Origin: JAIVGV01 sp035295985
Lineage (GTDB): Bacteria > Acidobacteriota > Blastocatellia > Pyrinomonadales > Pyrinomonadaceae
Direction of reading: 5' to 3'
Length of the DNA: 11,018 nucleotides
NCBI GenBank assembly: GCA_035295985.1
Contig: DATHBT010000186.1
Coordinates: 1-11,018, forward strand
Every line of letters starts with the position of its first letter. The first letter of the stretch is position 1. The notes under the pieces were generated by a model. It was given only the letters and a program-made list of their open reading frames with translations. It was not told the origin of the DNA and made no database searches. Both the position numbers and the translations under genes were made by a program. Positions 1 to 7,512 of the stretch are shown one piece after another.

Positions 1-1
1 C

Positions 2-646
2 TTCAACACCGACCCCGCCAGCCCGTCGGCCGGGTGCGACCGCCTGATCGTCTCGCAGTCGTTCTTCCAGTCGCCGGAGTTCCAGCTCAAGGGCCTCTAC
101 GCCTTCCTCTTCTACCGCGTCGCCTTCGACCGCAGGCCCGAGTACGCCGAGATCGTCTCGGACATGAGGTCGGTGACGGGGCAGACGCCCGAAGAGGTCT
201 TCGCCAAGCGCGCGCGGCTCGCAGAAACCTTCACGCAGCGCCCCGAGTTCAAGTCGCGCTACGACGGCCTGAACAATCGGCAGTACGTCGAGGCGCTTCT
301 AGGCCGCTACGGACTCTCGCTGATCAACACGCCCGACCCGGCCAGCCCGGACACGGGCCAGCAGCGCCCGCTGGCGCAGGCCGACCTCGTCCGCTGGCTC
401 GACGACGGGACACTCACGCGGGCACAGGTCTTACGCGCCCTGGTGCAGTCGTCTGAGGTTGACTCTGCGGAGTACCTCGGCGCGTTCGTCGCTATGCAGT
501 ACTACGGCTACCTGCGCAGGTCGCCTGAGCAGTCGGGCTACGACGCGTGGCTGCGCGTGATTAGGCAGGATCCGAACAACATCCGGATCATGGTCGATGG
601 ATTCATGAACTCCGTCGAGTACAGGCTCAGGTTCGGCCGGCAGTGA
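2..646 (+). CDS. DUF4214 domain protein, C-terminal part (5' end outside window)
   Basis: The reading frame is open from the left edge to a TGA at 644-646, giving 214 residues of the C-terminus; the start lies outside the window. Two related helical segments are visible: one around the motif FFQSPEFQLKGLYAFLFYR near the left edge, and a second near the end with AMQYYGYLRRSPEQSGYDAW, closing with NSVEYRLRFG. This pattern matches the DUF4214 tail that ends many large secreted or surface proteins of Blastocatellia, often after Calx-beta or other adhesion-type domains. That family knowledge suggests an extracellular role, but the N-terminal domains that would define it are not visible. The spacing of aromatic residues recalls phycobilisome-linker-like helical repeats. 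It converges on the PaaK-like gene with only 27 bp between the two stops and no clear terminator hairpin there. Family assignment is fairly sure; function is unknown. Confidence 0.85.
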   Translation, partial: FNTDPASPSAGCDRLIVSQSFFQSPEFQLKGLYAFLFYRVAFDRRPEYAEIVSDMRSVTGQTPEEVFAKRARLAETFTQRPEFKSRYDGLNNRQYVEALLGRYGLSLINTPDPASPDTGQQRPLAQADLVRWLDDGTLTRAQVLRALVQSSEVDSAEYLGAFVAMQYYGYLRRSPEQSGYDAWLRVIRQDPNNIRIMVDGFMNSVEYRLRFGRQ

Positions 647-673
647 GTCGCCGAGAGTCGCGCCCGGAAGCGG

Positions 674-2167
674 CTAACTGGCGCTGACGTACTTGTTCTT
701 GACGCGTATATCGCGCCCGCTGAACGGGCCGGTCTCGAACGCGTGTACCTCGACCTCGACGCCCTCGCGCGGGAACATCCGCGCCACCTCGCGGAAATCC
801 TGGTTGAAGCGCGCCAGCCCTTCGTAGAAGGCGTCGCGCAAGCTCTCCCCGCCCGGCAACTCCCCTTCAAAGCCTTTGACCGTTTCGAGCCTCACCTTGA
901 GCCGGCGGTTCACACGCTCGTCCTCGTAGCTCGTCAACTGGAACGAGTTGACGTGCTGCGCCAGGAGCGGGTGCGCGTGGACGACCTCCTCCACGTCCGA
1001 CGGATAGACCTTCGCGCCGTAGAACGGGACGGTCAGATCGCTGCGGCCGTAAACGTACAGGACGGGGAAGCGGCTGCGGCGCGCGGCTAAGTCTGAGACG
1101 TTGACGCCGCGCGCGGCCAACCGCTCTTCGAGCTGCCGGTAGGTGAGCGTGCCGCCCAGGTCGTGCAGGTTGTAGCGAATCTTCGGGGCCGCGCCCGTCT
1201 GCCGGCCGATGGTGAAGAGCAGCTCGCCGTCCTCGTTGGTCTCCACCACGTAATCGAGCGCGTTATACTGGAAGATCATCGGCGGCGTCTCGCGCCCGAA
1301 GAGCGCCTTCGAGAGCTCCCGATCCCGCATGCACAGGCCGCGCAGCGCGACGGTCAGCTCGGTCTCGACGCCGATGTTGATTTCCAGATCGGACGCGCCG
1401 TAAGACGAGATGACGGTGCGGAAGTGTTTGAGCAGGTGCGCACGCATCGCCTCAGACATGCCCTCGCCGCCGACCACCAAGTCCATCCGGTAGCGCGACA
1501 GGTCGAGCCGCGTCGAGTCCACGAAAGACTTGACGAAGGGCGGGTAGCCGAACAGGAGGTAGCGGTAGTTGGGGCCGAACAGCTCCAACGTGTTTTCGAG
1601 CTTCTTCTGGTCGGGGCCGATTGACTTAAGTATCCCGACGTCAACGAGCGACATCGAGACGTTCATGCCCGTGGCCCACGGGCCGAGCGCGAAGCAGTTG
1701 AGCAGGATGCAGCCCGCGTCGCCGTAGATCAGCTCGTAGTTGAGCTGTAGGATGCGGCGCACGTCGGCGCGCTCGTCGGCGCTGCGAACCCAGTTGTTCG
1801 GCACGCCCGAAGAGCCTGACGACTCGTCGATCACGACGCCCGCCACCGGAATCCGCCCGCCGTAGCAGCGCTCCTCTATGCTGTACCGCTTGACGTAGTT
1901 CTCCTTCGTCGTGACCGGCAGCGACGGGAGCCGCCAGCCGCCGCCGTTCGACGCGTAGCCGCTCCGTGCGAGGAAGTCGCGGTAGGCGGGACAGCTCTCC
2001 TTCGCCTTCAGATAGACGGCCTGAGCGCGCAGCCGCCCGATCCAGGCGAGCACGGGTTGGAGCGCGCCCAGGTTCATCATCATGTACATGCGGCTGTCGC
2101 GGCTCATCACGCGGCGGACGAGCCAGAGCGCCCACAGCGTAGCGCCTATCGAGAGACGTTTAAGCAA
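674..2167 (-). CDS. PaaK-like adenylate-forming enzyme (phenylacetate-CoA ligase family)
   Basis: A 497-residue protein of the ANL adenylate-forming superfamily, closest in style to the PaaK/coenzyme F390 synthetase branch. Such enzymes activate a carboxylic acid with ATP to an acyl-adenylate and then pass it to CoA or another nucleophile. Visible motifs in order are the Ser/Gly-rich phosphate loop DESSGSSGVP (114-123), VVGGEGMSE (231-239), SSYGASDLEINIG (254-266), RYNLHDLGG (331-339), and the hinge region YGRSDLTVPFYGAKVYPSD (373-391). Lys490 or Lys492 near the C-terminus could be the catalytic lysine. The substrate cannot be read from the sequence. The first 20 residues are hydrophobic and amphipathic, so membrane association is possible. 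The start is TTG, chosen because AGGAGG lies 6 nt upstream; no ATG near the start has comparable support. It overlaps the nitroreductase gene by 8 nt, so the two are probably translationally coupled. Family assignment is firm; the exact reaction is not. Confidence 0.88.
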   Translation of the reverse strand: MLKRLSIGATLWALWLVRRVMSRDSRMYMMMNLGALQPVLAWIGRLRAQAVYLKAKESCPAYRDFLARSGYASNGGGWRLPSLPVTTKENYVKRYSIEERCYGGRIPVAGVVIDESSGSSGVPNNWVRSADERADVRRILQLNYELIYGDAGCILLNCFALGPWATGMNVSMSLVDVGILKSIGPDQKKLENTLELFGPNYRYLLFGYPPFVKSFVDSTRLDLSRYRMDLVVGGEGMSEAMRAHLLKHFRTVISSYGASDLEINIGVETELTVALRGLCMRDRELSKALFGRETPPMIFQYNALDYVVETNEDGELLFTIGRQTGAAPKIRYNLHDLGGTLTYRQLEERLAARGVNVSDLAARRSRFPVLYVYGRSDLTVPFYGAKVYPSDVEEVVHAHPLLAQHVNSFQLTSYEDERVNRRLKVRLETVKGFEGELPGGESLRDAFYEGLARFNQDFREVARMFPREGVEVEVHAFETGPFSGRDIRVKNKYVSAS

Positions 2168-3170
2168 GCAGCACCTCCTCGACCGCGCGGCGGTGGCTCC
2201 GCGGCGGCGCGGCGGAAAAACCGATCTTGAAGATCAGCCAGATGCCCGGCACGTTCAACTCACGCTCGCACCAGTCGGCCGCCGGCTTGTTGGTGACGAG
2301 GTTGCCGTAAGGGTGTATGTAGAGGCCGTACCTGGCGGTCTCAAGCCAGAAGCGCAGGAGGAAGCGGCCGGTCTCGAAAGCCTCGTCGGGCTGCCAGAAC
2401 GGCCCGGCCAGGACGGCGACGGTCGGCACGCGGCCGAGCTGACGGCGGTAGAGGCGGCGGAAGAGACGATTGACGAGCGGCGCGAGCAGCAGCCGTGGGA
2501 AGCGGGCCGCCAGCCAGAATGACGTGCGCGAGCTGTTCATGCAGCGGTAGTCGAGGCCGTCGCGCGTGCGCCGAGCCTGCCGCGAGGTGAAGCGGAACCA
2601 CTCCACGATCTCGTCGTGGTAGCCGGGCGCGTTCAAGTCCTCGAAGAGCGCGTCGGTGTTGCGGGAGAGCACGCGCTCGACCGTCTCATGATCGGCGAAC
2701 TGCTCGTAACGCTGCCCCCACGAGTGTGACAGTTCCGAGAGTGCGCGGGCTGCCTCTTCGGGGACGGGGTCGGGCGTCAGGCTCACGCGCGAGGTCTGGC
2801 GCTTGGTGAAGAGTTCATCCGGGTAGTCGCTCCGCACAGAGGCGTCCGGCTCAAGGGTCAGCCGCGCGAAGGGCATCAGGTCGTCGCGCTCCGCCTCGAT
2901 GTGTTCCGGCGTGTACTCGGACGGGCTGCGGTGCAGCCGGTAAGTGAGCGCGTAAGACCTGTTGGCCGCGGCGACGGTCAGCGCCTCGATGAAGAGGCCC
3001 ATCGTCAGGATGATGAAGCTGCCGGTCGGGTCTTCCTTCGGGAGCGTGCGCCGCCGCTCGATGTAGAGGTCGGCCTCGCGGTCTGACAGGACGCGCACGC
3101 GCCACGGCTGGACGTTGTGCGGCGAAGGCGACAGGACGGCCGTTTCCAGAATCTCTTTCCAGACGCTCAT
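2160..3170 (-). CDS. Acg-like nitroreductase family protein
   Basis: A 336-residue protein with the N-terminal signature SPSPHNVQPWRV (14-25), the FMN-phosphate contact region typical of nitroreductases, followed by a hydrophobic helix containing GLFIEALTVAAAN (58-70). The C-terminus has RSHRRAVEEVL, resembling the end of nitroreductase-fold proteins. Its length, about 330 residues rather than the usual 200, fits the Acg/Rv2032-like branch, in which an expanded fold covers the flavin and classical nitroreduction may be lost. It is probably a cytoplasmic flavoprotein. I chose the ATG at 3170 because the family signature begins soon after it. An in-frame TTG at 3218 would add 16 residues rich in Pro, and neither start has a clear Shine-Dalgarno. 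It is the first gene of a two-gene unit with the PaaK-like enzyme. This suggests a redox step on a substrate or product of that enzyme, but that is inference. Confidence 0.82.
   Translation of the reverse strand: MSVWKEILETAVLSPSPHNVQPWRVRVLSDREADLYIERRRTLPKEDPTGSFIILTMGLFIEALTVAAANRSYALTYRLHRSPSEYTPEHIEAERDDLMPFARLTLEPDASVRSDYPDELFTKRQTSRVSLTPDPVPEEAARALSELSHSWGQRYEQFADHETVERVLSRNTDALFEDLNAPGYHDEIVEWFRFTSRQARRTRDGLDYRCMNSSRTSFWLAARFPRLLLAPLVNRLFRRLYRRQLGRVPTVAVLAGPFWQPDEAFETGRFLLRFWLETARYGLYIHPYGNLVTNKPAADWCERELNVPGIWLIFKIGFSAAPPRSHRRAVEEVLLA
2174..2179 (-). promoter_or_regulatory. Shine-Dalgarno AGGAGG deciding the TTG start at 2167
   Basis: The complement reads AGGAGG six nucleotides before the TTG at 2167-2165. 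The site lies inside the last codons of the nitroreductase gene, whose stop codon falls just after the TTG. Ribosomes ending the first gene would be placed on the start of the second. This supports TTG over downstream ATG codons. Confidence 0.75.
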
Positions 3171-3420
3171 GGCTGTGGCTTGACGGGGCGGGACGGTCGC
3201 GAGGTGTGGGCGCGGCAAAGAAGGGCGGGCGCGGGATGTGGTTCGCCCGGCTAAGAAAATATATCACACACCCCGGCCCGCCGCGCCAGAGGTTTATTGC
3301 CGGCAGTCGGGCCGCGACGGGTCATACGTCGGTTGTAATGTGCGGCAAGTCACGCCGCTGTGCGCGGAGAAGATCGCGGCTTTGACTAGGCGACGAGCGT
3401 CGTGCGATGCCGCGAAGGGG
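3171..3420. other. Intergenic region between the two minus-strand units
   Basis: These 250 bp separate the stop of the 521-residue protein gene from the nitroreductase start. They hold the extended -10 candidate and no convincing terminator, RNA gene or small ORF. The gap is five times larger than those inside the upstream three-gene unit, which argues for separate transcription units. Confidence 0.55.
3258..3266 (-). promoter_or_regulatory. Candidate extended -10 promoter for the nitroreductase/PaaK-like unit
   Basis: On the minus strand TGATATATT forms a TGn extended -10 with TATATT (five of six to consensus), in an AT-rich patch that stands out from the GC-rich surroundings. No good -35 lies 16-18 bp upstream, which is tolerated with extended -10 elements. 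The predicted start near 3251 gives an untranslated leader of about 80 nt to the ATG at 3170. A second, weaker pair (TTGCCG, 16 bp, TATGAC) lies further upstream near 3320-3350. Confidence 0.4.
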
Positions 3421-4986
3421 TTACGAGGCGGCGCGCTCGTCGAGCGGGCTGAAGACGGGGATGAGCGCAATGGGGGCGCGACCCGCGTCGCCTGACGAGC
3501 GGGCCGCGCCGGCGGAGGCACCTGCGAGCTTGAACCAGTCGAGGACGAAGTCGCTCGCGTTGAGGCCGAGCGCGTCGAGCGTGAAGAGCTGCCGCGACAG
3601 CTCGCGCCGGAGCGTCGTCTCGAAGGCGCGCTCGATCTCCGCGCGCGCGGAGGCCGTGCCCTCGACGAGCGTGATGCCTAAGTCGCGGCCGTCGCGCGCG
3701 CGCCGCCAGGCGAACTCGTAGAGGCGCAGCCGGCCCTCTTCTTCGACCGCGCCGGTCGTGACGACGACGAGGTGCGCCGTCTCAGTCTCGGCGACCGTCT
3801 CGGCCACGCGGCGGGCGAAGGCGGGGGTGAGATCGCCGTCCCGCGCGGCGAAGAGGAACGAGTTGCCGCAGACGTTTGCTGCCGTGTACGACTCGCCGTG
3901 CGCGCCGGCCGGCCCCGTCGCGATCTCGCTCTCCGGCACGCCGAGCGAGCGGACGATCTTATAGACGCGGTTGGCTAGCCACCCGCCGTTCTCAAGGAGC
4001 GCGACGGCGAGGCGCGTCGGGTTGATGGTCTCCTCGACCACCTCGTCCGAGACGGGCGCGGCGCACAGACTGCACTTGGCCTTGCTGATCGTGATGGCGG
4101 CGAGCGAGTCGGGCGACGGCAGATCGAAGAGCGCGTGGCCCGACTTGCGGCAGCTCACGCGCACCTCTCGTTCGAGAAGCCCCGCTTCGAGCATCTCCTC
4201 GACGGGCACGACGCCCCCGCCCGCCTCCGCGAAGAGACGCCGCGGCGAGTAGCCCTCGCGCCGAAGCTCCTGCACGCGGCGCAGGAACGAGCGCACCGAC
4301 TGCTCCTCCAACAGCTCTGAGGCGCGCAACAAGCCGCGCGCCCCGCCCCTGACTCTGGCCGCGACGGCGAAGTCCGTCGGCTGCGCGGCGACGAAGCGCG
4401 CGAGCGCGTGTGCGGAGTTGCGCGCGCGCGGCTGCCAGCGCGGCGTCTCGCGGGCCGCGCTTTCAGTCTCAACCCCTCCTTCGGCCCCGCCTTCAACCCT
4501 TGCTTCCCCTTCGCCGCCGCCCGCGGCTTCGCCGACTGCTTCGGCCTTCGTCCCGCGCGCCCCTTCTTCGGCAATGTCGGGCAGCGCGTCGCCGACTTCG
4601 CGACAAAACCGTTCGAGACGCGCGAGCGGCTCGGCGGTGGCGACGCTGTAAACGATCCCCGCGCTCAACCCTCCGCCAGCCGCCCGGCCGAAGACGACGA
4701 AGAGGACGCAGTCCTTCGCGCAGAATAGTTCGCCCGTCGTGTAGGCCGCGCCTTCGGGCACGGCCCGCGCGGAGGTCAGGCGTTCAAGCTCGGCCGCCGG
4801 ATCGGTGAGTGTTGAAGCGTCAGGAAACTTCGAGGCGTCGAGGTCGGCGGTGAGGAGTTGGAAGAGGCGTCGGCGCGCGGTGCGGGCGAGCGGGGCGTGG
4901 CCGCGCGCGGCGAGCGCGTCGAGCAGGCGGAGGCGCGCGGCCTCGTCGAGCGGGCGAGACAGACTGTTGCTCTGGATGAACAGCAT
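3421..4986 (-). CDS. Unassigned 521-residue protein with a Cys/His cluster
   Basis: I do not recognise this protein as a whole. Residues 10-130 form a mixed helical region with cysteines at 89, 93 and 128, followed by an acidic, Gly/Ala/Glu-rich linker (about 138-180) that probably separates two domains. Residues 210-275 are helical. A probable metal-binding cluster follows: Cys279 and His283 in SCRKSGH, then Cys305 and Cys308 in KCSLC. The C-terminal domain (about 320-485) alternates strands and helices, including SFLFAARDGDL and HLVVVTTGAVEEEGRL. This order recalls a restriction-endonuclease-like fold but has no intact D...ExK motif, so that reading is speculative. There is no signal peptide or membrane helix, so it is likely cytoplasmic. 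The start is the ATG at 4986, directly preceded by an in-frame TTG. It lies 52 bp downstream of the PATAN-TonB gene and is probably its operon partner. Confidence 0.7.
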   Translation of the reverse strand: MLFIQSNSLSRPLDEAARLRLLDALAARGHAPLARTARRRLFQLLTADLDASKFPDASTLTDPAAELERLTSARAVPEGAAYTTGELFCAKDCVLFVVFGRAAGGGLSAGIVYSVATAEPLARLERFCREVGDALPDIAEEGARGTKAEAVGEAAGGGEGEARVEGGAEGGVETESAARETPRWQPRARNSAHALARFVAAQPTDFAVAARVRGGARGLLRASELLEEQSVRSFLRRVQELRREGYSPRRLFAEAGGGVVPVEEMLEAGLLEREVRVSCRKSGHALFDLPSPDSLAAITISKAKCSLCAAPVSDEVVEETINPTRLAVALLENGGWLANRVYKIVRSLGVPESEIATGPAGAHGESYTAANVCGNSFLFAARDGDLTPAFARRVAETVAETETAHLVVVTTGAVEEEGRLRLYEFAWRRARDGRDLGITLVEGTASARAEIERAFETTLRRELSRQLFTLDALGLNASDFVLDWFKLAGASAGAARSSGDAGRAPIALIPVFSPLDERAAS

Positions 4987-5038
4987 CAATTGAACGGCCG
5001 TCTCGAACCCGTCGCCTTTCGGCCCGCGCGCCGCCGCG

Positions 5039-6118
5039 TCAGGGCTTGACGCGGAGCTGCAACCTTTCGGCCCCGGTAAAGTTCTCGGGGTAGCGGCGCT
5101 GGCGCGCCATCCTGAGCGCGAGCGACTCGTAGTCGGCCGCGCCGGGCCGCGGGTTGAGCACGCGCGCCGAAGTGACCTGCCCGTTCCGCACCTCCATCAG
5201 CACCTGCACGACGTGCCCGGCCGGCACGCCGTCGCCGCCCGCCTGACGTTCGACCGCCCTCGTCGCCGCGGACTGCCTCGGCGGCTGACTCTGCCGCGCC
5301 GCGGCCTCGGCCCTTCTCGCCGCGCCCGGAGGTTGCTGCGCGGCGGCGCGCTCGCGGTTCGGCGCTTCGGGCGTCGCCTGTTCTTTAGTCGCGCCTGAGT
5401 CGGCGGTCGCCGCCTGCGCGGCCCCGCTTTGCTGCGGCGCGGCTGCGTTCGTCGCTTCGGGCTTCGCCGCTTCCGGCTTTACGCTCTGCGCCGTCGCGAG
5501 GACGGCGGACGCCGCCTGATCTTTCGGGGGGAAGTAGTAGATGACTTGCAGGAGCGTGCCGACGACGAGCGCGCCGAGGAAGCTGATGACGGCCGCGTAG
5601 ATCAGGCGCTCGCGCGAGAAGCGGCGCGAGGCCGTCGTGATGGCCGCCTCGACCGCCGTCAGGCGCTCTTCGAGCGGCGCGATCAGCTCGGCCGCGACCG
5701 GCCCCAGTTGTAGCGGCTCGGGGCGCGCGGGGAAGGGAATCGTCGTCGGACGCGGCCGGCCCTCGGCGTTGATCTCCGGCACGCCCGCGCGCCGCTCGGC
5801 CTCGATGAGATCGCCGATGAACTGCTGCTGCTGCCGGTCGATGCTGCGCTCGGGCGGGCGCACGAGCGGGTTGAAGTTGAACGACGCGCCGCGCATCGAG
5901 ACGGCCGCGTGGAGAGCTTCGAGTCCGCGCAGGCTGCCGAACTGCGCGTCAACGATCTGGCCGTCCTCGAAGAAGAAGGAGGCGGGGCCGTCCGGGTACT
6001 CGATCTGTAGCCGGCCGGTCTTGCGCTGCGCGCGCAGCGTCCTGACGAGATCGGGCAGGGGACGGTCGTCTAAGTGGCCCGTGAGAACGACGAAGTGCGT
6101 GCGCTCGAAGTTTTCCAA
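5039..6118 (-). CDS. DUF4388/PATAN - single membrane helix - TonB-like domain protein
   Basis: A 359-residue protein, if translation begins at the TTG at 6118. Residues 8-84 fit a DUF4388 (PATAN-type) domain: TGHLDDRPLPDLVRTLRAQ, KTGRLQIEYPDG, FFFEDGQIVDAQFG and LRGLEALH, followed by the usual helix QQQQFIGDLIEAERR. One membrane helix spans about 172-196. Residues 198-298 are an Ala/Gln/Pro-rich spacer suited to crossing periplasm. Residues 300-357 resemble a TonB C-terminal domain (VVQVLMEVRNGQVTSARVLNP, with YESLALRMARQRRYP). The expected topology is PATAN in the cytoplasm and the TonB-like part in the periplasm. PATAN domains are found in gene-regulation and response-regulator contexts, so a cytoplasm-to-envelope link is possible; this is inference. 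The TTG start is uncertain because only a weak Shine-Dalgarno precedes it; the frame stays open to 6415 but that extension is Arg/Ala-rich and overlaps the upstream gene. The gap to that gene is 50 bp. Confidence 0.82.
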   Translation of the reverse strand: MENFERTHFVVLTGHLDDRPLPDLVRTLRAQRKTGRLQIEYPDGPASFFFEDGQIVDAQFGSLRGLEALHAAVSMRGASFNFNPLVRPPERSIDRQQQQFIGDLIEAERRAGVPEINAEGRPRPTTIPFPARPEPLQLGPVAAELIAPLEERLTAVEAAITTASRRFSRERLIYAAVISFLGALVVGTLLQVIYYFPPKDQAASAVLATAQSVKPEAAKPEATNAAAPQQSGAAQAATADSGATKEQATPEAPNRERAAAQQPPGAARRAEAAARQSQPPRQSAATRAVERQAGGDGVPAGHVVQVLMEVRNGQVTSARVLNPRPGAADYESLALRMARQRRYPENFTGAERLQLRVKP

Positions 6119-6168
6119 TTTCCGTTCACCCGCGAGATGAGAACGACCGTGGCCGCGAGCCGTCCGGC

Positions 6169-7176
6169 TCACGGCAGGTAGTCGAAGTCGTAGTTGATGA
6201 CGCCCCTGGCGCGCACGGGGCGGCCTGAGACGTAGAAGGGGAGGAACGCCGAGAGCCGCGCGGCGCGCTCGGCCGCGTCGCGCAGCGCCGGCGGGCCGTT
6301 CTGCGCCTGCGCGCCGACAACGCGCCCCGTGATGTCGAGCGTGACCTCGACCGCCACGGTGTAGGGCTGTTCGAGCCGCCTGCTGCCGACGGGGTAGGCC
6401 GGCCGCGGCAACCACGTCGCGCGCGCGTTCAGGACGCCCACTTCCAGAAACTCGCCGCCCGCCGGCGCGTTTGTCGAGAGCGGCTTGCGGGCGTTCACCG
6501 CCGCGGGCGCTCCGGCAGGCCCGGCAGCCCTGGCGAGTTCCTGCGCCCCCGCACGCTCGCCCACCTTCTCGCCGGCCGCGACGGGCGCGGCACTCGCGCC
6601 GTTCCGATTTTGGGTCGCGGCAGTCCGCGGCGCGCCCGCGGCGGAATCGTCAACCGCGTAGTAGGTGATGCTGCGCCGCGTGATCTCGAACGGCTCGTAC
6701 CCCGCCCGGCCCCGGTTCGAGACCGCGACGGAAGCCGTCATCCTCGTCCAGTTGCCGTGCTCGTCAAACTCGTACTCGTAGGTCGTGCGGCTCAAGACCG
6801 CCCCGGCGCGGTCGCGCACCACCGTCTCGACGACGTTGCCGCGCCCGTCGTAGCGGTGCGACTCATCGCCCGCGTGGCCGCCGACGACCGGGTAGGTCTC
6901 GTTCTCCACGCGACGGCCGCGCTCGTCGTAGAGCGTGCGCTCCAGCAGCGAGGCCGGCCCCTCAAGCGTCCGGCCCTGCCGCACATCGACTTTGATGACT
7001 TCCGTCTCCACGCGGCGGACGGGGCCGCGCAGGCCGTCGGTCTCCCGCGTGCCGTCGAGTATGACGAGGGGGGCGCGGCGCGCGGCTTCGGCGCTGGTGT
7101 GGAGGACTTGCGCCCCGGCCGGGGCGCAGGCGGCGGCCAGCAGCAGGGCGCAGGTTAAGGGGGTGAGCTTTGACAT
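6169..7176 (-). CDS. Exported protein with YD-like segments and TonB C-terminal domain
   Basis: A 335-residue protein. It starts with a signal peptide (MSKLTPLTCALLLAAACAPA), with likely cleavage after AGA at about 22; Cys17 makes a lipoprotein signal a weaker alternative. Residues 50-175 contain repeated YD-like segments, YDERGRRVENETYP, YDGRGNVVETVVRDRAG and YEFDEHGNWTRM, resembling divergent RHS/YD repeats. An Ala/Gly-rich linker (about 177-240) leads to a TonB C-terminal domain at 253-333, with WLPRPAYP, VAVEVTLDITGRVVGAQAQ, LRDAAERAARLSAF and SGRPVRARGVINYDF. Automatic annotation would call this an energy transducer TonB. However, true TonB stays anchored in the inner membrane, and this protein has no membrane helix beyond the signal, so energy transduction is doubtful. 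I chose the ATG at 7176 because it begins the signal peptide and lies about 53 nt after a candidate promoter. It is the first gene of a probable three-gene unit. Confidence 0.85.
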   Translation of the reverse strand: MSKLTPLTCALLLAAACAPAGAQVLHTSAEAARRAPLVILDGTRETDGLRGPVRRVETEVIKVDVRQGRTLEGPASLLERTLYDERGRRVENETYPVVGGHAGDESHRYDGRGNVVETVVRDRAGAVLSRTTYEYEFDEHGNWTRMTASVAVSNRGRAGYEPFEITRRSITYYAVDDSAAGAPRTAATQNRNGASAAPVAAGEKVGERAGAQELARAAGPAGAPAAVNARKPLSTNAPAGGEFLEVGVLNARATWLPRPAYPVGSRRLEQPYTVAVEVTLDITGRVVGAQAQNGPPALRDAAERAARLSAFLPFYVSGRPVRARGVINYDFDYLP

Positions 7177-7235
7177 TCGGCGATCCACGGCGGGGGCTTC
7201 CGGCACGGGCCTCGCGGCCCAGAAAGTTCGCGCGG

Positions 7236-7264
7236 ACTGTACCACTTTACGCCCCGCTCATCAA
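7236..7264 (-). promoter_or_regulatory. Candidate sigma-70-type promoter for the TonB-domain operon
   Basis: On the minus strand TTGATG (7264-7259) and TACAGT (7241-7236) are separated by exactly 17 bp; each hexamer matches consensus at four of six positions. The predicted start near 7229 gives a leader of about 53 nt to the ATG at 7176. A TATAGT further upstream has a weaker partner. Confidence 0.45.
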
Positions 7265-7378
7265 CTATATCTTGTGCGCCCGCCCGCCCAACCTACAAGA
7301 TGGGCGAAGTGGGTGACGCGACGGCGGGCGAGGCCCGACGGGCGGCGCGGCCCTGAGCAAGTCTTCGCCGAATGCCGC

Positions 7379-7407
7379 TTGTCACCTCACCCGCCGCCGT
7401 GCATAAT
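7379..7407 (+). promoter_or_regulatory. Near-consensus sigma-70-type promoter for the DUF3828 lipoprotein gene
   Basis: TTGTCA (7379-7384) and CATAAT (7402-7407) are separated by exactly 17 bp, and each hexamer matches consensus at five of six positions. This is the best promoter in the window. The predicted start near 7414 leaves a leader of about 80-100 nt before the lipoprotein gene. It is divergent from the minus-strand promoter about 115 bp away. Confidence 0.6.
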
Positions 7408-7512
7408 CCACCGACCCCTGACGAAACCACTTGAGCTTCAGACGCGATCCCGCCCGAACCCTTTCGCCGTAATCCCGGACGGAGCCGAAAACTTATGAGG
7501 AGCCTTGCCCTG

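Larger units (their letters stand above)
7177..7494. other. Divergent intergenic region with two promoters
   Basis: This region separates the minus-strand TonB operon from the plus-strand lipoprotein pair. It holds one promoter candidate for each direction. I see no convincing operator palindrome, small RNA or ORF between them. Confidence 0.55.

Noticed and set aside
3171..3218. TTG start for the nitroreductase, adding 16 residues.
   Set aside because: The added stretch is Pro-rich and not typical of the family, and no Shine-Dalgarno supports it; kept only as an alternative.
6119..6415. N-terminal extension of the PATAN-TonB protein by 99 residues.
   Set aside because: The frame is open but Arg/Ala/Gly-rich without motifs, and overlaps the C-terminal TonB domain of the upstream gene in another frame; the DUF4388 domain begins right after the TTG at 6118.
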